DNA of 64,000 nt from Enterobacillus tribolii (GTDB taxonomy: Bacteria; Pseudomonadota; Gammaproteobacteria; Enterobacterales; Enterobacteriaceae): contig NZ_QRAP01000001.1 in NCBI RefSeq assembly GCF_003363015.1, forward strand, positions 357,162-421,161, given 5' to 3'. Made by a program: the position numbers and the translations under genes. Positions 58,601-60,913 of this stretch are shown here, in pieces. Within the stretch, counting starts at the first letter, position 1. The number at the start of each line of letters is the position of its first letter. The notes below the pieces were generated by a model that was not told the DNA's origin, ran no database searches, and saw nothing but the letters and a program-made list of their open reading frames with translations.

Positions 58601-60913
58601 TACGGCGATCTGGTGCAGAACGGCGACGGAACGGTACGCTATACGCCGCATCTGCACTGGAGCGGCGAGGACAGCTTCACCTGGACGGTGAACGACGGCG
58701 AATACGATGCACCGCCGGCCACGGCGCGCCTGACTGTGCGCCCGGTGGCGGATGCGCCGCTGCTGACCCTCGGCGATGAAAGAACGCCGACCGCGGTGTT
58801 CTCGACCGGCTGGGAAAGCGTGACGATCTACGGGCCGCCGACCAACATTTCTTCGACGCTGATCCAACGCAGCGAGCTGGAAGGGTGGCAGTTGGTCACC
58901 AGTCCGGACCCGTTCGGCGGCGGTAAGAACGGCTTCGAAATGTGGAGTTCGGATGTACCTATGGTGAGCGAGGAAGGGCAGTTGCAGTATGGCGTGTCGC
59001 GCGGTGAAGGCAAAAACTGGCTGGAGCTGAACAACGCGGCGGGCACCATGGGGCAAACGCTGGGCATCGAGCGCGATATCGTCACCCAGGCCGGGATGCC
59101 GTACCGGCTGACGATGGACGTCGCCGGGCGCTTCGGCTATCCGGAAGAGTATACGCGCATCGGTATTTACCTTGACGGCGAACGTATCGGCGGCAGCAAC
59201 AATACCAGCAATAATCAGGAACTGAACTGGGAAACGCTGACGCTGGCGTTCACCGGGAAAGGCACCACACAGCGGCTGCGTATCGTAACGGAGGCGACGC
59301 AGTTTGCCGTTGAGGGGCGCGGCATGATGATTGACAACATTACGCTGGCGGAGATGCACCCGCTCAACCGCGGCCCGGAAGATACGCCGATCCCGTTGTC
59401 GTCGATCCAGGCCGAACTGGTGGACACCGACGGTTCGGAAACGCTGACGCTGACGGTGGAAAATCTGCTGCCGGGCAGCGTGCTGAGCGACGGTACGCAC
59501 AGCTTCACCGCGTCGGACGGGAACACCACGGCGGATATCACCGGCTGGCAGGGCGACACCCTGACGCTGACGCCGCCCAGGGATATGAACGGCCAAATCG
59601 TGCTGACCGTCGCGGCAACGGCAACGGAGCGGGAAAATCAACACCAGGCGCGCACGGAACGCGAACTTGTGGTGACGGTGCTGCCGGTCAACGATGCGCC
59701 GGTGGCCCGTGACGTTGACGTGGCGCTGGACGAAGGCGGCAGCATTACGATTGACCTGCTGGCGTATGCCGACGACGTGGAGGGCGATGCGCTGACCGTC
59801 AGCATTCTGAGCGAGCCGGAGCACGGCGAACTGACGCTGAACGGTGACGGTTCGGTAACCTACGTTCCGCATGCGTTCTGGAGCGGCGAGGACAGCTTTA
59901 CCTGGACGGTGAACGACGGCGAATATGACGCACAGCCGGCCACGGCGCGCCTGAGCGTGCACCCGGTGGCGGATGCGCCGCTGCTGAGCATCCGTGCCGG
60001 GCAAACGGCAACCGAGCTGTTCTTTACCGGCTGGGAAAGCGTGACGATCTACGGACCGCCGACCAACATTTCTTCGACGTTGCTCCAACGCAGCGAGCTG
60101 GAAGGCTGGAAACTGGTCACCAGCCCGGACCCGTTCGGCGGCGGTAAGAACGGCTTCGAAATGTGGAGCTCGGACGTGCCGATGGTGAGCGAGGAAGGGC
60201 AGTTGCAGTACGGCGTGCCGCGCGGCGAAGGCAAAAACTGGCTGGAGCTGAACAACGCGGCAGGCACCATGGGGCAAACGCTGGGCATCGAGCGTGATGT
60301 CGTTACCCGCGCCGGGGTTCAGTACCGGCTGACGATGGACGTCGCCGGGCGCTTCGGCTACCCGGAGGAGTATACGCGCATCGGCATTTACCTTGACGGC
60401 GAACGTATCGGCGGCAGCAACAATACCAGCAATAATCAGGAACTGAACTGGGAAACGCTGACGCTGGCGTTCACCGGAAAAGGCACCACGCAGCGGCTGC
60501 GCATCGTGACGGAGGCGACGAAGTTTGCCGTTGAGGGGCGCGGCATGATGATCGACAACATTGCGCTGGCGGAGATGTATTCAGCCAATGCAGGGCCGGC
60601 GGATACGCCGATCCCGTTGTCGTCAATTCAGGCTGAGCTGGTGGATACTGACGGTTCGGAAACGCTGACGCTGACGGTGGAAAACCTGCCGGCAGGCAGC
60701 GTGCTGAGCGACGGCAGTTATCAGTTCACGGCCTCGGCGGGGCAAACGACGGCGGACATCACCGTCTGGCGCTGGGACAGTCTGACGTTGACGCCGCCAC
60801 CGGCGTTCACTGGTCAGATAACCCTCAGCGTGGTGGCGACCGCGATGGAGCGTCAGAATCAGGCCAAGGCCAGTACGGCGGAGGAACTGGTGGTTGATGT
60901 GACGTCTGCGTAG
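25685..60913 (+). CDS. Giant multidomain repeat protein (11,742 residues) with embedded serine hydrolase and dockerin
   Basis: One uninterrupted frame of 35.2 kb. The ATG at 25685 has AAAGGGA ten bases upstream; a TTG nine bases earlier is in frame. The N-terminus is Lys/Ser/Asn-rich and hydrophilic, with no Sec or Tat signal. Rough residue map: PPC-like repeats 73-3073; 17 CARDB repeats 3077-5314; PPC and IPT/TIG-like 5318-5515; propeller-like 6272-6564; SbsA-type Ig-like 6564-6662; He_PIG/cadherin-like Ig 6810-7769; RHS-like 8178-8219; dockerin 8355-8404; Big2-like and ZU5-like 8500-8772; propeller-like 9096-9459; alpha/beta hydrolase 9673-9993 (Ser9812, Asp9841, His9988); Ig-like repeats 10646-10922; two 407-residue units 10931-11742. 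The modules are those of secreted adhesins and surface enzymes. There are no RTX repeats and no sortase or autotransporter signal, so the export route is unknown. G+C is higher than in the flanks. The overall role is inference: surface adhesion, matrix or substrate attachment with ester hydrolysis. Confidence 0.92.
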   Translation: MTKKTSEKKSDNSTDNGNNPQNVTRNETAGNPEAQSYIKSSSASNNKDNQSAETFPSLYLFDESTPQAWLFGAPEAAVLLMNSALTVPGETHRYEFVVEEPRRILFDSLTRRGDMTWTLSSAAEQIDKRRFDYTDGSNSASVYTLAPGKYTIVIDGVADAVGDYSLRVIDTQAATDLIPNTLTEGTLERNNHSVVFRFPAQAGDSFYVRGGNSNSYNLTWKIVDPYGRQERSYSYLRDSSSLFTVKYSGEYLLLLEGTGDGGATDDYHFTLFAVKHSVTPLTLNTPQIAVIDQPDKRAYYSFTLPRPRTVLFDPLFSQSFYWHLTGPKGEVAGRTGNFDPKYYSLTNGWLWLPSGDYQLCIDLDYGREGEFPFRLLTLDDAATVQTDSPVSGSLQPDAGIRAYAFDAQANEAFFINGIALSAGSISWWCTDERGWRVAEGVLMTGRTAFQVPATGRYWLVLDGSSIAKAATPVDYQFSVNRILAQQDVLTLNEDVQGTLTQAGQEITYPFTLKADVCLAFDALAGSNMLWTLNGPRGTEVSARRFESSDAETALSILNLIAGDYTLSVRGNGMQTGDYAFCLHTLTPSLDAVTPGEPLTGTLAPGNGSRVYRLDAVAGDKLSLPSPQVTGGTAYWRIINRYGRDVFGVRNLATRNWQGTLSTEGEHYLLIEGRWNNTAAVDFTLQFDLLSHEEPAALPEGETLTLNGVLSGAFTGAAETQVYRFSLDAFTLLAMDNQGLTSSSAQWMLEGPRGTEISWRSFYYYSELYNYADNLLKLPAGDYALTVRGSSSSSLSDNGAYAFCLIELASLPELLMDQQMSLTRSPGNSMRGYQFQASAGDTVLLDWQDKNSYAYWIMIDPYGRVVSTSNGDGISASNYVLPVEGRYTLLCDGYQNNTQVSEVVFRMARLRRLTAQPLTLNDAYSGTLAANHIQAEYDFTLNQPQILVMDSLGTDAENNSNLRWKLMRGNDVAITWRSFNTFSPYAFGRELPAGRYTLVVRNTANADATYQFRLMTHDVAQVLTLNAPFTDVLSGDETRLYRFNGLAGERYYFKGMNSGNVCQWSLLDPGGRTISSGNDNNTVANIALEISGEYLLLCSPVSWRESTDIKFQLLLKTEARQPLTLNQRQNGRISRPVETVRYGFTLMAATRLMIDGQGGSGIYWSLSGPRGSEASGNSLTVTPRFFDLPMGEYEFTLAANDDRTGEFSFRLLEQARLAALTMGEATSVTFAAGSTMSVYQRVTLTESATLAFDILDGKNHLLQWTFYDRGGQNVVSSYLDDGYTRTAALAAGDYLLALTPYRQADEEHTLRFALSQQITDRVSIDLSDTVTGSVPSPSRENHYTFRLDNASVMIFESLVMDTQLSWRLEKADGSRLNSGSFNGVFLLGQLERGDYLLRVYTNRQRAQDAVAFRLWDVNGTSVSASGGEHRMIFSPQTTVQVLAFDLDGTASDYFICQFTRPEGQENLNSYGYLLNEQGRQQWSVSNQACASLPLGEPGRYYLVMYTTTPPASALELYCRTLIVRREHQPLTLDTPVQGRLESGAVKNYWDISLDRERYVLPVGSANGSMAWRLRDVWGELVANGRLETQTPLKLPAGGYCLEISAAGSGGYIIPGDYRLNLRSVAALSPDEAISRELAAGQPAWVASLSVPAGEAWVIQAETAPDAGVITVYDARTMRVVDPVTTGIIRLAARPQAGDYLVMVENTGDETLAFTLKAGRSVPSVQPAIVSGEAFSVTLTSAAQELHYPLPHAARELVLTLPDAGSGIYWRLIPAGGGKQGGYWNQGVSYERPGSDDMILALRSDLPDARTFRARVLDIAASPLLTFGETAGRLADGRDAAVYRLKLTQPQRIEMNVRAATPELSLNWGLYAQDSRWIGGGDGISPAMAESLDTGSYTLIIYGKGESGTALDYTVQYAERQALPLTPGERVQVELPIGSGQQAEYAFTLNEESQAILSAGERIYGVTWRLTHGEQGSIAEGEFELPGQWLTLPAGRYWLTLNAQLPSRRANGEDTIAVDFQLALLSQLQKDVVTYATPLAQTLPAQTYLALHPLSVATGDTFTLTPDTENGGEYSWYLFSDQGYWLVNGKGGEPLSAFNLTEGGRYYLLIKNAAPQQALSYRLTLNLDARTDIRPEGEALTVGESVSVTVPQGEKKTYRFTLTRATLLAVTGSMREEGYLSWRLMNAVNALESGNFSAYSRAERVCSLTAGDYALTIENYPDGAETALDLCLENGADAPVVALGEELIAPADRALFRLPLMREERCYSRASAGSGWVIYDRNGSMMSWVGEGAFSEFTAPESADYFIALNYQDIAAPSASLSLRGARITETAIKLGEVAAGVINLGDTPCYTFTLTESRQVLLDFRQWGQGQEWRLLCDGHDVEQDNFYGNDGGNWMLSLPAGDYQLMLSAGYEGQSAEYRFRLTDVASAPALPLGASFTVEAASGEACLYRFTLQSGEWWIYQGLSSEDHGLMTLYDADGDIVGSLDDLLECSIFPSLPAGEYTLLIDLQSSRGEAQAQLNAICWTPDASARTLTMDTPVSGTLTPGDAAHLYRLNTPEAKNLRLLIPAQSPVRWSLFGADGTLTAQGEMSGDSDVAALSRLNAPYALLLNSMTPDTPVTYAFTAANVMAALDTVYSGSVASNTQSVAYPLRLTQPARIIFDAFRENEEYRGSSPSWTLESPEGDIFNRTMYTSYASEPMQLLPAGNYLLSIISGYTYPLAYQFCLMTAASAQPLDMNGVTQGTLQPGNRARFYRFTATAGDACALTMRAGFVGYWRLLDAQGTELFNTETTYAQSFVRLTAGGEYLLMIEGRNDVWQAQEFAFDAWFMTSRDLLATDTLIERELAGNESAYWRLHLDRPQMAVFDITGTLTGGRWRLEQEGKALFNQAFTGSAYDTKVWLAAGDYQLVLSNTGTATTKYAFRVLTDVSATKITKDTPVSTDFPGLTSALMYTFSGQAGERYYADALATEVIGDTSPGTLGSPYWSLFDPQGKALFSNTSMGWFDYGSYWDAEQQRYRYRIRFNGTDQEPQTLTVSGTYTLVLEYRNDNKWPTGLVAFSMVNVPRETVTTLDPLAVSAGPDLVINDVTLEPAAGFHSGQQITVSWIVENRGNQSAEGIWNDRLIARNLHNGERIALISVPYDSEQRGAIAAGEHRVCSTVLALPEGMLAVGLVEIIVIADADNLLHEHNPQVTAEANNAARREITVAPSNYPDLVVEDFSLEPDGDFQPGQDIVARWHTANRGNSAARAPWRELLEIYNKSTNEIVLSEIVAEADDLAAGEKRERLLSLPGGWPQGVSAAGHFIVRVVTDYGNEIAEANPDGDGESNNQAELTYDVGPDLVVRELTVETPAVQAGGEVVISWQDWNLGASATGTGFHDRILVKNVTSGETLMDTVLLYDPAAVVDGRAAGAILPGEYRERRFTFRLPQGQRGSGEIDISVIADQNAAGFGVLFETNLSGDAEENNRADIRIVVSEAAYADLRIDEVTVPDSGVSGENITLSWQVSNQGKASTIHDWTDQIIFSRDGVIGNADDVVLGTVRCTEPLEAGKTYRKEITVRLPAIAAGSYYLAVKTDAGRESGEQDTYADNVSAAQPVTLIQPYTDLNLIAVHAPAQALSDENIQITWEVRNDGNGTTNLALWNDRVVLSTDEVLGNADDVILAGGVAHAGYLAPGASYTGKTTVRLPRDLNGEFYIIVNVDSARSVAEQGATANNVRASQKMTVTLASTPDLVVSDVKGPLIMRPNEQATVTYTAHNRGAGATKTAWRDAVYADTGVPGQMYQVATLLNGTMLDAGASAERSVSFYLPYWLGEATYRWVVVTDYDNTIYERDGEDNNQSAAQEEVLVIRPDLVVDTLQAPATIESGQTLPVSWTVRNQGGSTGTGWTDILYLIKDGVQRNVAEVVRKEELRANEDYQAQAQVAIPLSYQGDYQLLLVCDAKQQVNDRQRDNNRKQADLTINLAAHADLAVSIDSATKQVIADPATINVVWTVKNEGNAAGPEMGWTDRVILSRDGTPGSYGNLVIGEYRHQGGLAVGASYQRDEDILLPPGTSDRFTLFVVSDIDNEVFEHDAKGNNIARCDHDVDVMTQPYADLQVERFTFTGDPASGGKIQVSWQVVNKGIGITSSASWGDALWLSRHADGSGTVIQYKNSTHLGQLAVGDSYTQSAEITLPDGLEGEYYLHVRTGGPYEFIFTKNNTASLVLPITLSPCADLTVESVTAPAEALEGALVEVSWEVLNQGDVTASALWTDSVWLVPQGSNQAPLLLGEFTYDRPLAPGLRYTRTEQVRLPAKREGLFRLRVVTNTNKAVYEHGSARDNNEGIAANLTTLSLAARPDLRVTGMEAPDKVTAGTRVGVRYVISNMGSVPANGRWTDKVYLSLDGTLGSEDMLVGQFGNLSALEPGKAYANETAMIDIPIRLRGDAYLIVVADGNNDVDEYPNEKNNSRAIPIYIEPIPFCDLVLGDVVAPDQVINGATIEVSYRVSNLGSAPTRGESAALNSWTDTIWLARDKLRPGAAKGDILLGSVTRTGHLEVGDDYLNSVRVSIPDNVYSGEYFITAWCDSYDVILEDTLASNINPDDPHQFDNNNYKARPIRVLGLVPPDLVVSNVVAPPEQFSGGDYTFSYTVKNVGDPFNGAWIDEVILSDAPRLGDAKRTWHLADLAQERSLGYGESYTVTETLQLAPAVQGLYLIVRADAKNTVREADETNNEQSVASVVRTQPSDLRVTDIRTEADNFSGEETTISWTVTNHGADVWAGTRNWFDTVYISTDPTYIAGRVTILGRIPHANIDGLAAGESYTASARFTLPAGADGLYYIYIVTDSGARPDRADSAARAKEELFSGKNRDALRYYSGEELEAGTVYEGERNDNNRSRATLNIHYREPDLQIDHVEVSNPTPSSGETITATWEVSNRGTRATRTRNWMDGVYLSRDGALDAGDYPLVDRGSEIEILTKTKSVSLNDYLKPGDSYRMSATFTLPESISGDFTLIVRTDTAFGRDLYGSVVSTIRSGLTGIGFISGPMGNVPEFQDEGNNTATLPLPITLATPPDLQVAGVTIPERVLAGQTLSVEFRVVNHGGDTPAGQSTWYDAVYLSKDRFLDIRKDRYLGYLQHGGILKQGEGYDATLTVNVPNDVEGPWYVFVVTDPAYGFGTGEFGKVREFGNEQNNALAAAQPLLIELPPPADLKVTDLVMPAQVSTGDTVNIDFTVINDSINTAYGRWTDALYLSADTTWGLDDIPLGKVAHVGNLAGGGEYQGHLSAALPPMKEGHWRVIVRPDIYNEVYEGPIVLTEEGLSVAPGEANNYFTSGGTLHIVVPELPLDYPLETTLSAGQERLYKITVPADETLRVSLAASAARGNNELYIRFGDAPSASAFDASYSEPLSADQEAWIPTTRAGDYYVLVRSRQGEPDAPVTLRAELLPLTVTRITPDRGGVGDATHRWVTLDIHGARFRAGALVKLSRPNVFEAEPVRWQVLDATHIRAVFDLRDFPLGLYDVVVMNPDGRRVVETQRYLVERGMEVDVTLGLGGDYSVTPGANHIYSASLQSLTNLDTPYVRFEFGVPEMGYSDTVLEGLALPYLVFGSNVGGAPAGITLDDAGNTQTYGPTPTDGTTRPDVPWASLDGTQNLTGHNLAPGYAFDVQANGFVGMSFNVKTWPGLNEWISYDFEELRNTLYQLHPDWREDGILDGGVQDLDNLSEGLTKKFLATDPEDHITKKEMIAIPFRFNVVAAATALTRDEFIADQLAHAGKLRRAILDDDDAPVALATLAADEAQWQQGWLGALEAAGLLRPLDEAPPIRDVPQVVSLNATLGCGILLAKGGETYRTQADLLGFFSQVQRWYGDTARYTGDPQSAIAPVEYEETRATDDGESVQIPVPALADPQAFNLNLSRKTHFINFNIFAGNVTELEYLRHIGRLDQKFQPVDAQALNLVQYLQQKIRQDDGTAPVVSVMPPQAIAADNGDRYVPSDTVLPYTIAFNNDLETPRGEIRVVTQLDEHLDLRAFRLGDVKVGDINVHVPAGRASFQNDFDFTGAKGFILRVSAGIDIQTRIATWLLQAISPDTGEVMRGGKGLLDTAGGMVSYSVVAAATAETGAQITASARVIFDDMPPAESAETAVSLDAQAPQTVLAVTSLGENRQGEPLFDVRWQAEDDASGIRSVTLYVAENGGDFRIWLSQQAPDVNQAQFVGEAGKRYEFLAVATDLAGNRERVSVAQAVLPDDGARQQALDALGVLPSLEQSAEMPQAAPDRSYPANALFEQASQYQPGTVAAGQEGDLQTVLAPFTLRGFADGFGAGDGDLGAQAMIELADGAILVSAGARRNAVYRFEKAGGRNTKPLFTLDVPVLDMAVDALGQLWVMTGAELLMVDTAGGGIIQRTAGPGGNPLTHALAIHPDTGAIYVSSGNGVEIFDPQTETWLHFSNLRVGDLAFGPDGRLWGVKWSGTEISAAAANAATDIVSFPMSGRYAGRAELEYRLSGVIDSIAFGAAGSALDGVMVASSNLKQRPVSLNKEAVPHQALLWMIELRTRRVLTLATGGTRGESVIATGDGRILVAQTGRVDEIAQARPPKVLAVSVADGALVPLPLQNIAVVFDQPMWLGSEYDEGSVLNPENYLLTALDVGEAAGQHPDSVVWDAQNRTAWLSLSGLHAGRYQFEVYASLRSNLEVKMEQGWLSAFTALNDMSHQLHLMFDATRADRATGEVSYDVSVTNNGTDDLFGPMVLLLDPGRYFGGEIFNGVPGDGDRHGLWLIHLDDAIAQLGGKLRVGETLSGVTVTLVPASQAAQNGLAELAKANPGHGIYAMPQDNQLPWLTLPDVLDTQSGEVLVLPDAVAGEPWSAQIEAVDADGTLFWWQLIQAPAGMTLTPEDTVETGPDGYYGRATLSWTPTGRDSETNDIVVRVEDSRGASVSRTYRLTVEGGNHAPAIAISSLYRVSEGETMNVSLMVSDEDGDDLILAVRNLPPGAVFDAASRTLSWTPDYGQAGTYDGVEVIASDGKCTVSQPTAFWVEQAYPNPLLTEPGIQQLREGERYTLQLGGSVPGNAIQPGGAQVTLQYVTTWLPGGAMLNADTGWFEWTPDYSQQGDYPVPITLQALWTHPDGRVHRTEITRTLHLSVANANGAPVFAPMSTWYVLEGQPLRVSVFAFDPDNPYFEPRQRINPESEAVGEEIAAPTVSYVVSGLPDGALFDEETLELVWTPDYNQAGRYTVTVSATDDGDGTGIPETRHLTVDIVVENANRAPQLTDLANAFVDKGEVLEVPVAASDADGNPIELTFTGLPSFAQYIANPPSPEGGVSGVLRFTPGEGHRGDYTITVTACDDGDGDSNQVLCQSKSFVLTVRSLTEAPVLIAPAQVAAVVGEPLTVKLLALDADQDALTWHCEGLPIGATLTPEVQYGHATLSWTPQAGDVGSYDLVLSVTDSGLPPADAGYPVPETPEPNETRKALRVVVRTENAAPELLGAQANGTALSDPGAEGVITLTAAEGEALDVLLYARDRDGDVLTWSAADLPRGMTLAPSDDGSQLTLHWTPDMLAAQDGNAGAPGLWRLTLTCSDGVAAFSRTLEIAVRNTNQPPRILPVPLQLVNEGETLSFTVRAVDDDLDALKLSLVYDEDTPPDVHFDAASGYFEWTPPRNTVDNADGSERAFTFTFRVTDGQAESFRKVSVRVYDVNYPPRIVVRNAARVLGNSFELPVTLGAHAAEGFCAFDPDGVRQTQALTVDFLNLPEGAEYDQTRQMLVWTPGPGQIGDHTVTMTAADDYAVAREAFVLRVVAEEAGNAPDILINATPETPVLPGQAVMVTVRAEAWSELASLTVQLRHGEDGEWQDVTVDGAGRLRLTPTEAGIITLRATARDRDGFGNTAQQSIRVREPLDNQAPALAWQALFTPDGVPPTLSAAVALKARINARQLMGWRLQIALSGSGRWHTLAQAEYGARAFDQVMQLARLDPAQWRNGIYQLRFTAWDLMDRTSEIGGEIIIDSADKTLRVVRHTEALVDLGGHKVALARQWDDAAGYGRADFGNAVIPWLNTTLSGDQRTTLPSGATAAWRAGAKVWLVIPADLADPDAGELHLGFVLHAQREALSARPGAPFIWRAGFSTDRGWQLDACGNTAGVRDTLTRLGDALYDRLSGMPWVPVSYTLTAPDGTRYALDRQGSIQRITFSDGTDWLVSESGIVLLGDNADARIDIQRDAAGRVSRITYPDAQRTVQTRVYRYDAGGRLLFVRPLNDREPGMPVVYQADGSPRSEPFTANLGAVIDWGDNGSNVWQGTLNAAQEATLAFVIRASEIAGTVHTPGGQGAVLLALKATLPAGATLSVTECQTLSVQTHQGVTTYLLRVTQEGARLITLRGSGAAQIRLSVVGDLNQDGNVDGADSALWEESLRQQDAVGDLNGDGIVDSRDRQLLYANSGFRANQPPQALPVTEPILTHVDLSVRVRLDDVAIDREGEPVFWRVLDGTHGSAVLASDGQTLIFTPEAGYAGPAGVRLLADDGFAVSAPIELPFTVSDAKLLRIHIERQAVLDMGNSLTPVVTGDFADQEGVALFGDYITLSADDTRLLYIDDKDVIRGLAEGETFFSVTARGIVAVNALRIEAAPIWLSALRNAQGEELGVYPAAVMLAEGRSERQLLVSSVLDETDISGADTGTRYIVSDPTVASVTPDGLLTAKAAGYARVYVVHGGQQRIIELRVEALRGSAADLQAGEGAALGDAGGNVVLIPPGAFDRDVTVSVEPCAVDELSLAPPAPDQLNALGALRLDLGGADPLLPLQLEMKVAGVEAGTEVLFMRKGTGIGENGEPEEIWFIVDNGYVSDDGVARSASPPYPGTLAGGELLCLSSKGEVDPNTGKVKVDIALISTDLLYLHTMALSIGALAGGLPFMLGMLLTSSLLLQTRTISYDGAYVRHDVSMEKKDDLVIFRPKKEDTDDLPPDAPRVDTFELVIGANDVNQFTLAGHTATGGSNVSQAKYRLWIRPRNPGLLPKPIERPWQGMLYQQLAEVKGTQVDKKTVNFRFEDIALPRGIALSQHQFFVERVAVTPDANGVLREKAKGVESNPVTPSRAEKKRITLVVSSGCINIYHDHHTSGGSAGEGVSELRFVKSIVKDDLGVSLANQLNGSKTSPVVLGWNDEIAYVAGRNGKIYVLDLITCEVVNTIRLYGSNANISSLALCDGWLYAAEDNRYAAAVSHGYRLMRVNVDLDRAGYGGIQQIQGLPSTAHGYLGLAISNNRYLAVTAPRTFRSLGHYFGAEKGDVYVIDLTFVDDKTGKLSGEGLRTVSFPTKGAGKGANCIVAGKQPGEFLLGSSLAYNCGLSSIAFTIEPGTEALSASAMMLEAEMAPPAGYLKQRYWQNIQRTNGVVYLNYGGQEYGLVADYNFVYYTPAFMAGVYEELVGKQTGGKIGIVEDPFGKKGGPRYVGATTPILGGAIDRLTLSSDGTQVIGTVWQEDPPGSPASSFFHYILVWSVDGLMRAVTKSQNGPDRPLDLNFNQGNKPGDLEALHKGAQPMKVDKLGVDAKYDVFGVNAAIQTGSALQLLKPGGGGDGIDNTQAEPYPVFEWVLEGAEIVEMEFYLSAQQPGAGLWPKDALPEATDDIRHKVNDYITEEWDGDVNPQRIFALNNFLMSNLPAGLTYDKTTGRCTLNYEACGGPRLTASQHYYWGVIVKTQYGSIYSGFKVFDVAPVKVKSGQSFPAVIVSTHGFQPPLSTEPVYAADTASLELASRIVMNNGGAIVRMDKETGRIKIWDANRKVATGRSQDDKFVFLDSDTHLKIQYGKPLIIVPDWANESGINDSGFAEAAAEATFAFLTRLNETHGIFNSPLHFVGHSRGTSVNGEIIQRLGAFFPQVQNIHMTTLDPHEQKQSTLDLPVKDALETLALLLKGISAVGALISIVPIIGGFSMMVSGWAMALSRGLKGLATLADWTGFSTIKYADFYDPDVVLWKNIGFADNYYQCLGKENKGTTLTPNGHTIEGAAVDILLDGRAWFETDTEVSLIGLGLALPHSRVQTWYQGTADLTMTQTSNLVGGFSNIVWRTGYNWKDELESDADPRWMKKFFRGKHDLNDEPGNPWYSAGETFTNKHRGLRNIEDFTVWEGIGTGWAWSVLGGATPQEWSATGFSATRDPLTYGNTEYGSNRDKYGTGPDIPRVFNGDFQASYAPVYGRLPLQWLTGTWTELPGWSVQGGIATAMQGLNLIPRFSVARFKMFGKQLLDFKFTQQTVDDLQAFLEKVVEDVVKELMDKGFDELKKIEPGEFLKEAGKLLRAMVLAVAISPSGMTKDALRALGSLAGKKAGEAILSLPNLLTMLQEHFFDYSYRLIKGEPALRHDWMFFHPDESTMTFEVRNSGIKVWKIIPVYPYIVPEYKPGEWEDDARLVLTFENMAGTFWDEVAYDSVAVGGGSLKRITVNVPQQLKGHAGRFSFHLTGKQTTYLSVDQVTLGTISEGDSGNSRRVTTLLARQKAALSLLTAPQTARLALPAPLNNEAPENKALENTVMNVNPWLVNAGFAGDTGWQTHGTVSFGTAEATLTESATHQSRLSQAFVLGEQQRYLSFTLSDIVLDNVDDGPDDAFEVAVVDVKTGASLLPVISLTHANGIFNLQADGLVTQSDCVTSRRNADGSYFVVIDLADIAAETALSLSFDLIGFGRGEAAVHSHVTIGQLRLGDEPQASWYACNDEVTLAWNTPLVLKVMDNDDLGGHDGALPEVVRSPEHGDLTRHADGSFTYTPHDGWYGTDSFSYRLRDGDAVSNVAQVLLTVLGETMQARDDIRVLRKDERVLLNVMENDDVGSHPGALPEVVSWPQYGELERLADGSFSYTPQAGWSGEDGFSYRLRDGGALSNVATVALTVLGETMQAYNDAATLEQNGSVTLNVTENDDLAGYTGVTVVVVEAPRHGTLTPEADGRLTYVPETGWFGEDRFRYQLSAGIALSNIATVTLTVTGSVANRPPQVKDITAALDEDASLTINLLAYASDPDGDALTARVLSGPQYGDLVQNGDGTVRYTPHLHWSGEDSFTWTVNDGEYDAPPATARLTVRPVADAPLLTLGDERTPTAVFSTGWESVTIYGPPTNISSTLIQRSELEGWQLVTSPDPFGGGKNGFEMWSSDVPMVSEEGQLQYGVSRGEGKNWLELNNAAGTMGQTLGIERDIVTQAGMPYRLTMDVAGRFGYPEEYTRIGIYLDGERIGGSNNTSNNQELNWETLTLAFTGKGTTQRLRIVTEATQFAVEGRGMMIDNITLAEMHPLNRGPEDTPIPLSSIQAELVDTDGSETLTLTVENLLPGSVLSDGTHSFTASDGNTTADITGWQGDTLTLTPPRDMNGQIVLTVAATATERENQHQARTERELVVTVLPVNDAPVARDVDVALDEGGSITIDLLAYADDVEGDALTVSILSEPEHGELTLNGDGSVTYVPHAFWSGEDSFTWTVNDGEYDAQPATARLSVHPVADAPLLSIRAGQTATELFFTGWESVTIYGPPTNISSTLLQRSELEGWKLVTSPDPFGGGKNGFEMWSSDVPMVSEEGQLQYGVPRGEGKNWLELNNAAGTMGQTLGIERDVVTRAGVQYRLTMDVAGRFGYPEEYTRIGIYLDGERIGGSNNTSNNQELNWETLTLAFTGKGTTQRLRIVTEATKFAVEGRGMMIDNIALAEMYSANAGPADTPIPLSSIQAELVDTDGSETLTLTVENLPAGSVLSDGSYQFTASAGQTTADITVWRWDSLTLTPPPAFTGQITLSVVATAMERQNQAKASTAEELVVDVTSA
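25900..34900 (+). repeat. Array of about 29 PPC-like repeats in the giant protein
   Basis: About 29 diverged units of roughly 100-115 residues. Two forms alternate over much of the array. One reads like LTLNxxxxGxL..YxFTL..xxLxFDxL..WxLxGPRGxE..LPAGDYxLxVxG..YxFRLL. The other has AGDxFYxxG..WxLxDPxGR..GxYLLLxEG. This is the bacterial pre-peptidase C-terminal (PPC) beta-sandwich style. Repeat counts come from reading motifs and may be off by one or two. Confidence 0.75.
34914..41625 (+). repeat. Array of 17 CARDB repeats in the giant protein
   Basis: Seventeen units of about 115-150 residues, each opening with a (P/A)DLxVxxVxxP motif, then SGxxIxVSWxVxNxGxxxT, a WxDxVYLSxD strand and ending in (D)NNxxxA. 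This is the CARDB (cell-adhesion-related) Ig-like fold signature. Units are diverged from each other, unlike the C-terminal duplication. Confidence 0.85.
46110..48990 (+). repeat. Cadherin/He_PIG-type Ig-like repeats in the giant protein
   Basis: Around seven to eight units with the He_PIG logic: GExxxxxVxAxDxDGDxLxxxxxxLPxGxxxDxxxxxxxWTPxxxQxGxYxVxVxAxD. Examples are LSWTPDYGQAGTYDG, LVWTPDYNQAGRYTV and LSWTPQAGDVGSYDLVL. Confidence 0.75.
50744..50900 (+). other. Dockerin-type calcium-binding duplex within the giant protein
   Basis: Two calcium loops in tandem: GDLNQDGNVDGADSALW and, 22 residues on, GDLNGDGIVDSRDRQLLYAN. Each has the DxNxDGxxDxxD coordinating pattern followed by a helix, as in type I dockerins (residues about 8355-8404). 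Confidence 0.82.
54700..55660 (+). other. Alpha/beta-hydrolase (esterase/lipase-like) domain within the giant protein
   Basis: Begins with a strand and HGF motif (PAVIVSTHGFQPP), continues through LHFVGHSRGTSVNGEIIQRL (nucleophile elbow G-H-S-R-G, codons 55112-55126, Ser9812), then MTTLDPHEQ (Asp9841) and LPHSRVQTWY (His9988). The spacing fits a lipase-type Ser-Asp-His triad. A hydrophobic insert (55265-55400) lies between Asp and His and could be a lid or membrane-contact segment. Confidence 0.72.
57640..58450 (+). repeat. Three 91-residue Ig/cadherin-like repeats
   Basis: Three units with the pattern LNVxENDDxG..GxLxxxxDGxxxYxPxxGWxGxDxFxYxLxxGxALSNxAxVxLTVxGETMQA. The linker GETMQA recurs 273 bases apart (57911 and 58184). 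These are VCBS/cadherin-type tandem domains common in large adhesins. Confidence 0.85.
58475..60910 (+). repeat. 1221-bp near-identical tandem duplication at the 3' end of the giant gene
   Basis: Two in-frame units of 407 residues, 58475-59695 and 59696-60910. Each has a cadherin-like domain (ALDExxSxTIxLLAYAxDxxGDAL), a jelly-roll-like domain (GWESVTIYGPPTNISSTL onward) and a short Ig-like tail. The central ~540 bases (58808-59350 against 60029-60571) are almost identical at DNA level, pointing to recent duplication or gene conversion. Confidence 0.93.
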